The notes beneath the pieces are model-generated. The model made no database searches, was not told where the DNA came from, and saw nothing but the letters and a program-made list of their open reading frames with translations. Of a stretch of 64,000 nt of DNA, positions 10,721 to 19,831 are shown one piece after another. A program made the position numbers and the translations under genes. Location of the stretch: assembly GCF_002156875.1 (NCBI RefSeq), contig NZ_NCSY01000009.1, positions 1 through 64,000 on the forward strand, given 5' to 3'. This stretch comes from Bacillus sp. EAC (lineage in GTDB: Bacteria > Bacillota > Bacilli > Bacillales > Bacillaceae_G). Numbering within the stretch: position 1 is the stretch's first letter; each line of letters starts with the position of its first letter.

Positions 10721-10826
10721 TCGAGACTCCTGTGGGAGTAGCGGGAAAGGTGAGACCCTACAGGCTTCGAGGAGGCTCATCTCACGCCTCGCGGAAAGGG
10801 AGCAACATTTCGTTCCAATCAACAAT
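10721..10826 (+). repeat. Dispersed CTCCTGTGGGAG repeat, copy 1
   Basis: It reads gagactcctgtgggagtagc, then a gagacccta-caggctt segment, gaggaggctc, ctcacgcctcgcgg and a ttccaatcaac end. Parts are self-complementary (CTCC-TGTG-GGAG; GAGG..CCTC-like). Near-identical blocks occur at 16106-16187, 18608-18733, 48116-48240 and 50226-50312, always between genes. No protein is encoded. Confidence 0.8.
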
Positions 10827-11011
10827 CTTTTTTTACAGAGCGTATTAATTAAAAAGTCTTCATTTTATTTTGAATTGCTTTTTTAGGAAACAAATGCGCC
10901 CGAATATAATCAATCAAAATCAAAAAAAGATATAAAAATTAGTTTTGAAAATCGTATTTTATGGAAACGGTTAAAAAATTGTATACAATAACTATTAGAT
11001 TCGATAAGATA

Positions 11012-11029
11012 ATCTTACATATGTAAGAT
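11012..11029. promoter_or_regulatory. Perfect 18-bp palindrome upstream of argR
   Basis: atcttacat/atgtaagat lies 30 bases before the argR ATG and just downstream of a TACAAT -10-like hexamer (10984-10989). It does not match the usual TGAAT-type arginine box, so the binding protein is unknown; it may be an operator or an RNA hairpin in the leader. Confidence 0.4.
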
Positions 11030-11058
11030 ATTTGTCGCAATTTGCAAAGAGGTGTATT

Positions 11059-11511
11059 ATGAATAAAGGTCAGCGTCATATAAAAATACGTGAAATAATC
11101 GCTAAAAATGAAGTTGAAACACAAGATGAACTAGTACAATCATTACGTGACTTAGGTTTTAAAGTAACACAGGCAACAATATCACGTGATATAAAAGAAT
11201 TGCATTTAGTGAAAGTTCCATTATCAGATGGTCGCTATAAGTATAGCTTGCCTGCAGATCAGCGTTTTAACCCACTTCAAAAGTTGAAAAGATTATTAAT
11301 TGACTCTTTCATAAAAATAGACAGTTCTAGTCATTTAATTGTTATGAAAACTTTACCGGGTAATGCTAATGCAGTTGGAGCTTTAATTGATCACCTTGAA
11401 TGGCTAGAAATTATGGGTACAATTTGTGGAGACGACACTATTCTAATAATTTGTCGTTCACCTGAAGATGCTGAAAATTTAAAAGAAAAATTTATTGACA
11501 TGCTTCAATAG
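11059..11511 (+). CDS. argR: Arginine repressor ArgR/AhrC
   Basis: ArgR represses arginine biosynthesis and activates catabolism when bound to arginine. The 150 residues show the N-terminal winged helix ([32 protein letters not shown]) and the C-terminal hexamerisation and arginine-binding domain ([14 protein letters not shown]). The ATG at 11059 has AAAGAGGTG before it; an earlier in-frame start at 11032 would add nine unlike residues. The position between tlyA and recN matches B. subtilis ahrC. An ArgR-like promoter region occurs at 34.9 kb in this window. Confidence 0.97.
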   Translation: MNKGQRHIKIREIIAKNEVETQDELVQSLRDLGFKVTQATISRDIKELHLVKVPLSDGRYKYSLPADQRFNPLQKLKRLLIDSFIKIDSSSHLIVMKTLPGNANAVGALIDHLEWLEIMGTICGDDTILIICRSPEDAENLKEKFIDMLQ

Positions 11512-11540
11512 GTGAATGGTTTTAAGAGGAGAGAAACCTG

Positions 11541-13274
11541 TTGTTATCTGAATTAATTATTAAAAATTTTGCAATCATTGAAGAAGTTTCAATTTCATTT
11601 GAAAAAGGATTAACTGTTTTAAGTGGTGAAACTGGTGCAGGTAAATCAATTATTATTGATGCGATTGGTCTGCTACTTGGAGGACGTGGTTCTGCAGAAT
11701 TTGTAAGGTATGACACTGAAAAAGCAGAGATAGAGGGATTGTTTCATATAGAAGATGAAAACCACCCGATTTATGCGAGATGTGAAGAGTTAGGCTTTGA
11801 CATTGAAGATGAGATGATGATTTTAAAGAGAGATATCACTGCGTCTGGGAAAAGCATTTGCCGTATTAACGGTAAACTTGTCACAACTTCAATTTTAAAA
11901 GAAATTGGTGGTCTATTAGTCGATATTCATGGACAACATGAAAGCCAAGACTTAATGGAACAAGAACATCATTTGGCAATGCTACAGCAATATGATGAAA
12001 AAGAAATTTTGCCTCTGTTTGTAGATTATAAAGAAGTTTTTAATCAGTTTGTTTCGTTAAAAAAGCAGTTAAAACAGCTTACTGAAAATGAACAACAAAT
12101 GGCACACCGGTTAGATTTAATTCAATTTCAACTTACTGAAATTCAAAATGCAAATCTAATTGAAAATGAAGATGAGCAGCTAACAGAAGAAAGATATAAA
12201 ATTGCTAATTTTGAACGTATTTATAAATCACTTGTAGAAGCTTATCAAAGTTTATCTCAAGATGGATCTGGATTAGACTCTGTCAGATCGAGTATGTATT
12301 CTTTGGAATCAGTTACTTCAATTGATCCTGATATTAAAGAAATGCATGAAGGAATAAGCAGTAGTTTTTATTTATTGGAAGATATTTCATATCGTTTAAG
12401 AGATTCAATTGAACAAATGGAATATGATCCAATGAGACTTAATGAAATTGAAACACGATTAAGTGAAATTTCAATGTTGAAGAAAAAATATGGAAACAGT
12501 GTTGCAGATATATTAACTTATGCTCAAGGAATTGAGCAAGAGCTTGATAAAATTCAGCATAAAGATAAACATATTGAACAAATAGAAAAAGAATTAGAAA
12601 ATGTAACTACTCGTTTAATTGAGTCAGGAAACATTCTTTCGAATAAACGAAAAGAACTAGCTAAAAAATTAACTGCAGATATACATAAAGAGCTTAAAGA
12701 ACTTTACATGGAAAAAACAACCTTTGAAATTGTATTTTCAGTTGAAGAAGGTTTAGAAACGGATCCTTATTTTGAGAACAAACATATTAGGTTTAATAAA
12801 GATGGATTTGATCATGTGGAGTTTTACATTTCTACTAACCCTGGTGAACCGTTAAAGCCTTTAGCAAAAGTTGCATCTGGAGGAGAATTATCGAGGATGT
12901 TCCTGGCGTTAAAAAGTATTTTTACGAAGCATCAAGGGATTACATCGATTATTTTTGACGAAGTTGATACTGGTGTCAGTGGTAGAGTTGCTCAAGCGAT
13001 TGCCGAGAAAATCCATAAAGTATCAGTTAACTCACAAGTATTATGTATCACTCATTTACCTCAAGTTGCTTCTATGGCTGACACGCATTTATTTATCGCC
13101 AAAGTGATTGTTGGTAATCGAACGAAGACTTCTGTTACTCCTTTACAAAATGAACAAAAGATAAATGAAATCGCAAGAATGATTGCAGGTGTAGAAATAA
13201 CAGATGTGACTATTCAACATGCGAAAGAATTGATTGAACAAGCAACTTCAACTAAGTATCAATCACATTCATAA
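11541..13274 (+). CDS. recN: DNA repair protein RecN
   Basis: RecN is an SMC-like ATPase that gathers at double-strand breaks early in recombination. The 577 residues show Walker A GETGAGKS at 29-36, the signature ASGGELSRMFLALK, Walker B IIFDEVDTGVSG and two long coiled-coil stretches between. The start is TTG at 11541, preceded by AAGAGGAGAG, and gives MLSELIIKNFAIIEE as in homologues. It begins 29 bases after argR and is probably transcribed with it. Confidence 0.96.
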   Translation: MLSELIIKNFAIIEEVSISFEKGLTVLSGETGAGKSIIIDAIGLLLGGRGSAEFVRYDTEKAEIEGLFHIEDENHPIYARCEELGFDIEDEMMILKRDITASGKSICRINGKLVTTSILKEIGGLLVDIHGQHESQDLMEQEHHLAMLQQYDEKEILPLFVDYKEVFNQFVSLKKQLKQLTENEQQMAHRLDLIQFQLTEIQNANLIENEDEQLTEERYKIANFERIYKSLVEAYQSLSQDGSGLDSVRSSMYSLESVTSIDPDIKEMHEGISSSFYLLEDISYRLRDSIEQMEYDPMRLNEIETRLSEISMLKKKYGNSVADILTYAQGIEQELDKIQHKDKHIEQIEKELENVTTRLIESGNILSNKRKELAKKLTADIHKELKELYMEKTTFEIVFSVEEGLETDPYFENKHIRFNKDGFDHVEFYISTNPGEPLKPLAKVASGGELSRMFLALKSIFTKHQGITSIIFDEVDTGVSGRVAQAIAEKIHKVSVNSQVLCITHLPQVASMADTHLFIAKVIVGNRTKTSVTPLQNEQKINEIARMIAGVEITDVTIQHAKELIEQATSTKYQSHS

Positions 13275-13280
13275 AAGTAC

Positions 13281-13337
13281 GAGAATATTTAATGAAAAAT
13301 CGAATTTGATTATTCATTAAATATTCTCTTTTTTTTG
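13281..13337 (+). terminator. Strong terminator after recN
   Basis: A perfect 16-bp stem (13281-13296 with 13313-13328) is followed by nine T's. Confidence 0.9.
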
Positions 13338-13517
13338 TGGGAATTATTGAAAATTTAGTAATTGGAAAATGGGAAATGAAACATACTAAGACAACATTAT
13401 ACCTTCAAACAGATATCATATTTTTACAATTATAATTTGCTTTTATGAAGCTAACATTAACTATATAGCCATGAACTAAATAAAATTAAATCTGGCACTA
13501 AGGAGAGTGATTCGCTT

Positions 13518-14696
13518 GTGAAAAATGTAAATGTTCAACGAATAATAACTATTCTTCTCCTTTCAATAGTAGTTGGTATTAGCGTGTTTAATATAAATCA
13601 AAAAAATGTATTTTCATCTACGATTAGTTCTCATGATAAACATGGAGATATCATTGATGTAGCACTAGGTATTAATGAAATCCCAATTAAAAAAGTAGAT
13701 GTAAAAGTATTAAACAATTTAAGAATAATACCAGGTGGTCAATCAATCGGAGTTAAGCTTAATTCTGTGGGTGTTTTAGTTGTAGGTCACCATTTAGTAA
13801 ATACGCACCAAGGTCAAAAATCACCTGGGGAAATAGCAGGAATCAAGGTTGGAGACATGATTATTAAAATGAATGGTAAACAGATTGAAAAAATGTCTGA
13901 TGTATTACCGTTTATTCAAAAAGCAGGTAAAAATGGTCGACCAATCAAAATAACAGTGAAAAGAGAAGGTAAATACTATACAAAACTTTTACAACCTATT
14001 CGTGATCAAGGACAAAATAATTATAGAATAGGTTTATATATAAGAGATTCTGCTTCTGGTATTGGTACGATGACTTTTATTGAGCCAAATTCATTAAAAT
14101 ATGGCGCATTAGGCCATGTCATTTCAGATAGTGATACAAGAAAAGCAATTGAAGTAGAAGATGGACATATCGTATACTCTACAGTTACATCAATTGAAAA
14201 AGGTTCTGATGGCTCACCAGGCGAAAAAATTGCACACTTTGCACTAGACAGAGGTACGATTGGAAATATTACTTCAAATAGCCCGTTCGGTATATTTGGA
14301 AAAGTAAATAGCAAAATTGATAATGGTATTATGTCGAAGCCTTTACCGATAGCTTTATCAAATGAAGTTAAAAAAGGACCAGCCAAAATACTTACTGTAA
14401 TTCACGATAATAAAGTGGAATCCTTTGACATAGAAATTGTAAGTAGTATCCAACAAAAATTCCCTTCGACTAAAGGGATAATTTTAAAAGTAACAGATAA
14501 ACGTTTATTAAAAGAAACTGGTGGAATTGTCCAAGGTATGAGTGGATCGCCAATTATTCAAAATGGAAAATTAATTGGCGCAGTTACACATGTTTTCGTA
14601 AATGATTCGACAAGTGGATATGGTGTCCATATAGAGTGGATGTTAGATGAGGCAAAAGTACCTATTTATGACTATCAGCTGAAAAAAGCTTCATAA
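13518..14696 (+). CDS. spoIVB: Stage IV sporulation protein B, S55 peptidase
   Basis: SpoIVB is secreted from the forespore into the intermembrane space and cleaves SpoIVFA, which triggers pro-sigma-K processing in the mother cell. The 392 residues have an N-terminal signal or anchor segment (about 8-24), a PDZ domain (about 85-160, [16 protein letters not shown]) and the S55 protease domain with the likely catalytic His200 (GALGH) and Ser344 (GMSGSP at 340-345). The start is GTG with AAGGAGAG upstream. It is followed by spo0A as in B. subtilis. As a late forespore gene it should use sigma-F/G; I found no convincing promoter. Confidence 0.96.
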   Translation: MKNVNVQRIITILLLSIVVGISVFNINQKNVFSSTISSHDKHGDIIDVALGINEIPIKKVDVKVLNNLRIIPGGQSIGVKLNSVGVLVVGHHLVNTHQGQKSPGEIAGIKVGDMIIKMNGKQIEKMSDVLPFIQKAGKNGRPIKITVKREGKYYTKLLQPIRDQGQNNYRIGLYIRDSASGIGTMTFIEPNSLKYGALGHVISDSDTRKAIEVEDGHIVYSTVTSIEKGSDGSPGEKIAHFALDRGTIGNITSNSPFGIFGKVNSKIDNGIMSKPLPIALSNEVKKGPAKILTVIHDNKVESFDIEIVSSIQQKFPSTKGIILKVTDKRLLKETGGIVQGMSGSPIIQNGKLIGAVTHVFVNDSTSGYGVHIEWMLDEAKVPIYDYQLKKAS

Positions 14697-14714
14697 ATAA
14701 TAATCATATAAAAC

Positions 14715-14751
14715 AAAACACCTAACTAAATTGTTAGGTGTTTTCTTCAGG
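14715..14751 (+). terminator. Terminator after spoIVB
   Basis: A perfect 12-bp stem (14715-14726 with 14733-14744) around taaatt is followed by T-rich sequence. Confidence 0.85.
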
Positions 14752-14989
14752 TTTTTTTGATCAAAATTTAACAAGAGTTTTAAATGAAAATAGCTTTAAA
14801 ACGTATTCATATCAGCTTATATGTACCTAGATGCGAGTAATTTTTTAGAAAATAAATTGAGTTGAACTAAAGAAGATAAATTTGTTATATTAAAAATTTA
14901 ACGAATCTTGTAATGTTATTGTAACTTTTTATTAAAAATTATAAATTTACATACTATTTAATTTTTTATATAATGAATTATATGTAAAA

Positions 14990-14996
14990 TTCGACT
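14990..14996 (-). promoter_or_regulatory. Putative 0A box (reverse orientation)
   Basis: ttcgact reads AGTCGAA on the minus strand, one mismatch from TGTCGAA. It is the most distal of three Spo0A-box-like sites in the spo0A control region. Confidence 0.4.
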
Positions 14997-15022
14997 TATT
15001 ACATAATGGTTTTTAATACAAT

Positions 15023-15029
15023 CGTCGAA
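15023..15029 (+). promoter_or_regulatory. Putative 0A box
   Basis: cgtcgaa, one mismatch from TGTCGAA, about 150 bases before the spo0A start. Confidence 0.45.
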
Positions 15030-15091
15030 TGCTAGAAGAAAATGAAGAAAACTATCTATATTAATAAAAATATTCAGAATTTATAATAAAA

Positions 15092-15120
15092 ACAGGAAAT
15101 AAATTTTTATTGTCGAAATA
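15092..15120 (+). promoter_or_regulatory. Sigma-H-type promoter of spo0A overlapping a 0A box
   Basis: acaggaaat (15092-15100) is a full match to the sigma-H -35 RNAGGAWWW. After 12 bases, tcgaaata (15113-15120) resembles the -10 RNGAATWW with two mismatches. TGTCGAA, a perfect 0A box, lies at 15111-15117 across that -10. This agrees with the known sigma-H-driven, autoregulated spo0A promoter of B. subtilis. Confidence 0.65.
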
Positions 15121-15171
15121 ATCGGTAATAAGATATGAAATTCACTATAGAGGATATAGGGAGGAACGGTT

Positions 15172-15960
15172 GTGGAGAAAATAAAAGTAGTATTAGTTGA
15201 TGATAATAAAGAGCTTGTTATCATGTTAGAAAACTTTATAAACGCACAAGCTGATATGGAAGTAGTAGGTGTAGCATTTAATGGACAAGATTGTTTACCT
15301 CTAGTGAAGGATAAAAAGCCCGATGTGTTAGTGTTAGACATTATTATGCCTCACTTAGATGGTTTAGCAGTATTAGATCGTTTACGTGGTGGACTTGTTG
15401 AAAAAATTCCAAATGTAATTATGCTAACAGCGTTTGGTCAAGAAGATGTTACGAAAAAAGCAGTTGACCTAGGCGCATCTTATTTCATTTTAAAACCATT
15501 TGATATGGAACATTTAATTAGTAATATCCGTCAAGTTGTTGGAAAAGGTTCTTCAATCACAAAACGTAATTCTCCATCATTAGTATCTAATTATGAAAAC
15601 AAGCCACGTAACTTAGATGCAAGTATCACAAGTATTATCCATGAAATTGGTGTTCCGGCACATATTAAAGGATACATGTACTTACGTGAAGCAATTTCGA
15701 TGGTATACAATGATATCGAGTTATTAGGATCGATTACGAAAGTATTGTATCCAGATATCGCTAAAAAGTTTAATACTACAGCAAGTCGTGTAGAGCGTGC
15801 GATTCGACATGCTATTGAAGTAGCGTGGAGCCGTGGAAATATCGATAGCATTTCTACATTATTTGGCTACACAATTTCTATGTCTAAAGCAAAACCAACT
15901 AATTCAGAATTTATCGCAATGGTTGCTGATAAATTACGTTTAGAGCACAAAGCTAGCTGA
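15172..15960 (+). CDS. spo0A: Sporulation master regulator Spo0A
   Basis: Spo0A is the response regulator phosphorylated through the Spo0F/Spo0B relay to commit cells to sporulation. The 262 residues have a receiver domain (1-125) with acidic pocket D10-D11, phospho-acceptor D56 ([11 protein letters not shown]) and FILKPFDME, a variable linker (about 126-150), and a highly conserved C-terminal DNA-binding domain ([20 protein letters not shown] to the KLRLEHKAS end). The start is GTG at 15172 with AGGGAGGAAC before it, giving MEKIKV as in homologues. It is the last gene of the syntenic recN-spoIVB-spo0A run. Confidence 0.99.
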   Translation: MEKIKVVLVDDNKELVIMLENFINAQADMEVVGVAFNGQDCLPLVKDKKPDVLVLDIIMPHLDGLAVLDRLRGGLVEKIPNVIMLTAFGQEDVTKKAVDLGASYFILKPFDMEHLISNIRQVVGKGSSITKRNSPSLVSNYENKPRNLDASITSIIHEIGVPAHIKGYMYLREAISMVYNDIELLGSITKVLYPDIAKKFNTTASRVERAIRHAIEVAWSRGNIDSISTLFGYTISMSKAKPTNSEFIAMVADKLRLEHKAS

Positions 15961-16047
15961 AAGAACTGAAATTCAAATTCGTTATAGCGACTAACTTCTT
16001 AAGAAATTATCGATATTTATCGCAATAGCAATTATATATGATCGCAG

Positions 16048-16078
16048 AAACGTTGTCTTTTTTAGACGACGTTTTTAT
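16048..16078 (+). terminator. Terminator after spo0A
   Basis: aaacgttgtct (16048-16058) pairs with agacgacgttt (16064-16074) with one G-U pair; T-rich tail. Confidence 0.8.
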
Positions 16079-16105
16079 TTTTATCTCTGTTAAAAAAATA
16101 ATGAT

Positions 16106-16187
16106 TTCCACTTCAGAATGCTTGCTTCGCTTAGTTTCAACTGTCTCAAGTCCCCCACAGGAGTCGAGCACCTTACGCTCCCAATCA
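16106..16187 (-). repeat. Dispersed CTCCTGTGGGAG repeat, diverged copy in reverse orientation
   Basis: It reads in reverse relative to copy 1: ccacttcagaatgcttgctt, then ccccacaggagtcgagcacc and a ttacgctcccaatcaa end. It is shorter than the full copies, lacking most of the central segment. It lies between spo0A and the next gene. The rest of 15961-16406 shows nothing else recognisable beyond the terminator. Confidence 0.6.
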
Positions 16188-16406
16188 AATTCTACTATTT
16201 ATCAATTGTTATTTTTATGTCAACCTAACTAAAAACAATCTTTTCAAAGGAAGCCTTTATTCCATAGTCACTAACTGAGCCTTATTTAAAAAAGCATTTT
16301 TTCTATTTGCAGGAAGAATTGCTTTTATATTGAATTTGAAAGGATAGTTCTTCAATGATACTTCATATAATTAGAGAATTAGTTTATCGATAATAGGAGT
16401 GATAAA

Positions 16407-17114
16407 TTGAATTGGAAATTGAAACTAACATTGTGGCTAGTTGTACTTTTAATGATTATTTACGTCTTTATAAGCTATCAAAAGTTAATTTATGTCTCTC
16501 ATTTTTCGTTAATCAATAAAAAGGAGATTACAAATATATCATTTAACGAAAACTGGGAAAAATTTAGAAGAGAATTAAATATCTCGAATAATGATTCGAA
16601 AATTGAGGATGTTAATTTTATTTTATATAAAGATAAAATTAAATCGCTAAACTTTCATATTGTTGATAAAACAAATAGCAAATATATTAAATATGATTAC
16701 AGAGAATGTCTTTCTTGTGAATTTAAAGAAGATAATGGTGTACATATTTCAAAATATACAATGGATACTTACAGTGAGTATGAAAATTTAATGAACGCGA
16801 AGGAATTTTTTTCTAAAATTGATACCTTAACAACTAAAGGACTCTTAAATAAAAATAATAAAAAGTATACTATGATACGATCGTCAGGAATGGATGAAGA
16901 GATTGGATATGAAGGGGATTATCTACTTTTGGATGATCAGAACCATCTAAGGAAAATTAAAAAGATTGTACCTCAATCGAACAAAAGCTATAGTGGTTAT
17001 AATTTAATGATGATGGTAAATAATAATTGGAGTGAGTTTTCAAGTAATTACGAAACAACTACTGTTTTTATAAAGAATTATCATGAAAATGATGAATCTG
17101 ATGAAATTGAATAG
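16407..17114 (+). CDS. Membrane-anchored protein of unknown function
   Basis: I do not recognise this 235-residue protein. Residues 5-24 (KLTLWLVVLLMIIYVFISYQ) form one N-terminal membrane segment or uncleaved signal; the remaining roughly 210 residues are hydrophilic, mixed alpha/beta in appearance and presumably outside the membrane. A CLSC pair near residue 110 is the only cysteine motif. The start is TTG at 16407 with ATAGGAGTGA upstream. It stands alone between a repeat and the apparently non-coding unit at 17.2 kb and has the low GC typical of the window. Confidence 0.7.
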   Translation: MNWKLKLTLWLVVLLMIIYVFISYQKLIYVSHFSLINKKEITNISFNENWEKFRRELNISNNDSKIEDVNFILYKDKIKSLNFHIVDKTNSKYIKYDYRECLSCEFKEDNGVHISKYTMDTYSEYENLMNAKEFFSKIDTLTTKGLLNKNNKKYTMIRSSGMDEEIGYEGDYLLLDDQNHLRKIKKIVPQSNKSYSGYNLMMMVNNNWSEFSSNYETTTVFIKNYHENDESDEIE

Positions 17115-17176
17115 AAGGATTGTGTATTTCGATTACTGAAATACATTTGAAAAGATCCTTCATATAAAATTTCCCT

Positions 17177-17205
17177 TTGCATTATTAAATTAGATATGGT
17201 ATACT
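17177..17205 (+). promoter_or_regulatory. Strong extended -10 sigma-A promoter
   Basis: TTGCAT (17177-17182), a 17-base spacer, and TATACT (17200-17205) preceded by TG one base upstream (extended -10). It is the clearest vegetative promoter in the window, and no convincing protein gene follows it. Confidence 0.7.
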
Positions 17206-17211
17206 ATTTTC

Positions 17212-17491
17212 TGCGCCACTGATCATATAGAAAAACGATATTATTACTAGAGAAATTGGAAGAAAATCGGACGCATTCCATGACGCGTCATCCATTTCGA
17301 CCTTTTCTAAAATTTGTAGTAGTGTCTGTTAGTGAAGATTGTTGTGAAACAAGCTGCCTAATGGAACGGCCCTGGAGCCGAAATTGCGAAAGAGAGGTAG
17401 GGCTTTCGCCAACAAACAACAATTAAAAAATAATTAACTAACTTATATATATAAAAGGTTATTCGTATACGTTGTGCGAATAGCCTTTTTT
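17212..17491 (+). ncRNA. Candidate structured non-coding RNA, about 280 nt, family unknown
   Basis: The region runs from just after the strong promoter at 17177 to a clean terminator at 17453-17491. It contains several pairings: ACTA/TAGT, AAATT/AATTT and AGAAAA/TTTTCT nested in the first half, the 12-base palindrome atgacgcgtcat near 17280, attgttgt/acaacaat enclosing the second half, and gcgaaag/ctttcgc near 17386-17409. GC in 17340-17410 exceeds that of neighbouring intergenic DNA. The longest + frame (48 codons from 17281) has no ribosome site. It is not recognisably 6S, SRP, tmRNA or RNase P RNA, and no same-strand gene follows that a riboswitch could control. Confidence 0.5.
17453..17491 (+). 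terminator. Terminator of the 17.2-kb transcript unit
   Basis: aaaaggttattcg (17453-17465) pairs with cgaatagcctttt (17477-17489), followed by further T's. Confidence 0.85.
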
Positions 17492-17524
17492 CATTTGAAA
17501 ACCGGGAGCTAACTCCATTAAAGC

Positions 17525-17568
17525 AAAAAAATAAGTAAGACAGTTATAGGCTGTCTTACTTATTTTTT
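17525..17568 (-). terminator. Terminator of uppP
   Basis: An 18-bp stem (17526-17543 with 17551-17568) lies directly after the uppP stop when read on the minus strand; A and T flanks would let it work in both directions. Confidence 0.85.
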
Positions 17569-17570
17569 CA

Positions 17571-18371
17571 TTAGAATATAAAAACGATTGTGAACACGAT
17601 CGCGACAATGAATCGATAAATAGCAAATCCAGTCAGTTTTACATGTTCTAGTAATTTTAAGAAAGTAACGATTGCTAGAAGTGCTACAACAAACGCTGTG
17701 ATAAATCCTGAAGCAAATAAAGGTAAATCAGATGTGCTTAAAATATCCAAGTTTTTAACTAAATCTAAACCACTAGCAGCTATCATCATTGGTACTGCCA
17801 ATATAAACGTAAATTCAGCTGAAGTTTTACGATCTAAGCCGAAAAGTAAACCGCCTGCGATTGTTGAACCTGATCTAGAAAATCCTGGCCAAAGAGCTAA
17901 TACTTGAAAACATCCGATAATAAAAGCTTGTTTATATGAAATATGATCTAAATCAGATGATTTTGGATTTTTAGATACTTTTTCAGCGACGATAAGTAAA
18001 ATACCTCCTGCTACTAAACCGATAACTACTGTTTTAGGTGAAAATAAAACATCTTTAATGAAATCATGTAATAAAAGACCTACAACACCAGCAGGAATTG
18101 CTCCGATAAAGATGTGACCTAAATTTAAGTTTGTATGTCTGTATCCTTCTGATTTAATCCCAAGAACTGACCATAATCTTTTCCAAAAAACTACTACAAC
18201 AGCCAAAATTGAACCGAGTTGTACAACTACTTCAAATACCGATGCTTTTGCACCTGTAAAATTTAACAAATCTGCAACCAATATCATATGACCAGTTGAA
18301 GAAACAGGTAAAAACTCTGTTAAACCTTCAACCATTCCCATAATTATTCCAATTATCCAATCAGCTAACAT
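17571..18371 (-). CDS. uppP: Undecaprenyl-diphosphate phosphatase (BacA type)
   Basis: UppP dephosphorylates undecaprenyl diphosphate at the membrane to recycle the lipid carrier of cell-wall synthesis; extra copies give bacitracin resistance. The 266 residues have about eight membrane segments and the two family signatures: [15 protein letters not shown] near residues 15-29 and [15 protein letters not shown] in the C-terminal half. The ribosome site is GGAGG, 8 bases before the ATG. It is a single-gene unit converging on the 17.2-kb transcript unit. Confidence 0.96.
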   Translation of the reverse strand: MLADWIIGIIMGMVEGLTEFLPVSSTGHMILVADLLNFTGAKASVFEVVVQLGSILAVVVVFWKRLWSVLGIKSEGYRHTNLNLGHIFIGAIPAGVVGLLLHDFIKDVLFSPKTVVIGLVAGGILLIVAEKVSKNPKSSDLDHISYKQAFIIGCFQVLALWPGFSRSGSTIAGGLLFGLDRKTSAEFTFILAVPMMIAASGLDLVKNLDILSTSDLPLFASGFITAFVVALLAIVTFLKLLEHVKLTGFAIYRFIVAIVFTIVFIF

Positions 18372-18528
18372 TATTAACCTCCATTAAAAGCTTGTCTTAA
18401 TTACAATACTTTACATTTTACTTGAAATCGTTGTTTTATGAAAGTCTGAGATCGTTAAAAAAATCTAATTTGTGCATATTATTTAATTACTGTTTGTTTA
18501 ATAAGCTCATTTTATAATGATTGCTCAA

Positions 18529-18570
18529 CGCTCGCCCTTAGGAAAGTAAACATCCTGGATTGGGAATCAA
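18529..18570 (+). repeat. Partial dispersed repeat (right end only)
   Basis: aacgctcgcccttaggaaag followed by catcctggattgggaatcaa matches only the right end of the CTCCTGTGGGAG repeat that lies intact 80 bases downstream. It is probably a decayed or truncated second copy in direct orientation. Confidence 0.5.
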
Positions 18571-18607
18571 GTAGAATCCACCAAACAAGCTGAAAATAAG
18601 TTGATCG

Positions 18608-18733
18608 GAACGGTAGGTGCGAAGACTCCTGTGGGAGAAGCGAGACAGTTGTGACCCCGCAGGCTTAATGCCGAGGAGGCTCAACGCTCGCCCCGCGGAA
18701 AAGGCAAGCATCCTGAAGTGGAAATCAACCAAG
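18608..18733 (+). repeat. Dispersed CTCCTGTGGGAG repeat, full copy
   Basis: It contains aaggt-like lead, gcgaagactcctgtgggaga, gaccccgcaggcttaatgcc, gaggaggctcaacgctcgcc, ccgcgg and the tail tgaagtggaaatcaacc. It sits between the divergent ends of uppP and yycC. It is GC-rich compared with flanking DNA and is not coding. Confidence 0.8.
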
Positions 18734-18774
18734 ATTCTACTTAAAAACCAACATACTTTAATTAATCACACAAT

Positions 18775-18806
18775 TAAAAAGAACCACCTTAATCTAAAGG
18801 GGGTTC
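18775..18806 (-). terminator. Terminator of yycC
   Basis: gaaccacctt (18781-18790) pairs with aagggggttc (18797-18806); the A run at 18776-18780 is the T tail on the minus strand. Confidence 0.75.
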
Positions 18807-18827
18807 TTGTCGGATTAAAAGAAACAT

Positions 18828-18986
18828 TTAGTTTTCTTCGCTGTTTGTTTCTGGTTCTTGTTTTTCTAATTCCATTAACTTTTTCATTAATATGTGTTGT
18901 GGCATATGCATAATTTGTTCTAAAGGAACATTTAATTTTTTAGAAAGTAGAATCGCTGTTTCTGGCGAAATTTGCAATGGACGCAT
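18828..18986 (-). CDS. yycC: YycC family small protein
   Basis: This 52-residue protein begins MRPLQISPETAILLSKKLNV and continues PLEQIMHMPQHILMKKLMEL, the conserved YycC family sequence, and ends in a short acidic tail. The function is unknown. The start at 18986 is chosen because AAAGGAGGGA lies 5-14 bases upstream; longer in-frame extensions have no ribosome site. It is divergent from the glycerophosphodiesterase gene, so the 80-base gap holds both promoters. Confidence 0.88.
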   Translation of the reverse strand: MRPLQISPETAILLSKKLNVPLEQIMHMPQHILMKKLMELEKQEPETNSEEN

Positions 18987-19064
18987 AATATCCCTCCTTT
19001 GTTTCGTAAAATTAGTATACAATAATAAAAAGACGAAAGTACATATTTTTCCAGGAGGAATAAG

Positions 19065-19796
19065 ATGGTAGATATTATTGGGCACAGAGGTGCAGCTGGA
19101 ACATATCCAGAAAATACAATGGTTTCTTTCATGGCGTGCGAAAAACTTGGAGCAGATGGAATCGAACTAGATGTCCATTTAACAAAAGATGGTGAAATTG
19201 TTGTTATACATGATGAAACAATTAATCGAACAACGAATGGAAAAGGTTTCGTAAAGGATTTTACATTAGCGGAAATTAAACAGTTTGATGCAAGTTATAA
19301 ATTCAAGGGACAATTTAGTAATTGTGTGATTCCTACTTTACGTGAAGTATTTGAATGGGCAAAGGGAAATACATTTAGTATCAATGTTGAGTTAAAGAAT
19401 GATAAAATAGAATACCATGGACTAGAAGAGCGAGTGATTAATTTAATTCGTTCGTTTGAAATGGAAAAAAGAATTGTGTTATCGTCTTTTAATCATAAAA
19501 GTATGCTTAAATTTTATTTGATGGCTCCTGATATAGAAACGGCTGTCCTTTATAATAAGAGAAAAAAAGAACCATGGAAAATTGCTGAAGATAATAAGGC
19601 GAAAGCAATTCATCCAAATTATCGAATCATTACAGATGGACTAATTAAACAAACACTTGATAAAAATATTGCAGTTCGACCATATACAGTAAACGATCCT
19701 AGTGTAATGAAACGGTTAATAATGGACAATTGTACTGCAATTATTACGGATTATCCAGAAGTAGCATTTCAAGTAAGAGAAAGTTTAAAGGTATAG
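19065..19796 (+). CDS. Glycerophosphodiester phosphodiesterase
   Basis: A GDPD-family TIM barrel of 243 residues that hydrolyses glycerophosphodiesters to glycerol 3-phosphate and an alcohol. The start IIGHRGAAGTYPENTM has the catalytic His-Arg and metal-binding Glu, followed by GADGIELDVHLTKDGEIVVIHDETINRTT with the second catalytic His, and NVELK. No signal peptide, so it is cytoplasmic and UgpQ-like. The B. subtilis homologue near this locus is YqiK. The ribosome site CAGGAGGAA gives a clear start. Confidence 0.93.
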   Translation: MVDIIGHRGAAGTYPENTMVSFMACEKLGADGIELDVHLTKDGEIVVIHDETINRTTNGKGFVKDFTLAEIKQFDASYKFKGQFSNCVIPTLREVFEWAKGNTFSINVELKNDKIEYHGLEERVINLIRSFEMEKRIVLSSFNHKSMLKFYLMAPDIETAVLYNKRKKEPWKIAEDNKAKAIHPNYRIITDGLIKQTLDKNIAVRPYTVNDPSVMKRLIMDNCTAIITDYPEVAFQVRESLKV

Positions 19797-19831
19797 GCTG
19801 AATAAAAAGTAATTTAACAATGCTTAAAAAT

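Noticed and set aside
13382-13388. CATACTA upstream of spoIVB as a sigma-F/G -10
   Set aside because: The -35 position shows no adequate match and the site lies 130 bases from the start codon.
14021-14386. Open frame of 121 codons on the minus strand inside spoIVB
   Set aside because: Antisense shadow of the conserved protease domain, without ribosome site.
17281-17427. 48-codon frame within the 17.2-kb transcript unit
   Set aside because: No ribosome site; composition (many Cys, Arg, Trp) is unlike other proteins here; a frame this long is expected by chance.
17212-17491. Riboswitch interpretation of the 17.2-kb unit
   Set aside because: No same-strand gene follows the terminator, and I could not match any known riboswitch core.
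18538-18913. Open frames on both strands across the repeat at 18.6 kb
   Set aside because: They follow the dispersed repeat, which recurs elsewhere in unrelated frames, so it is not coding.
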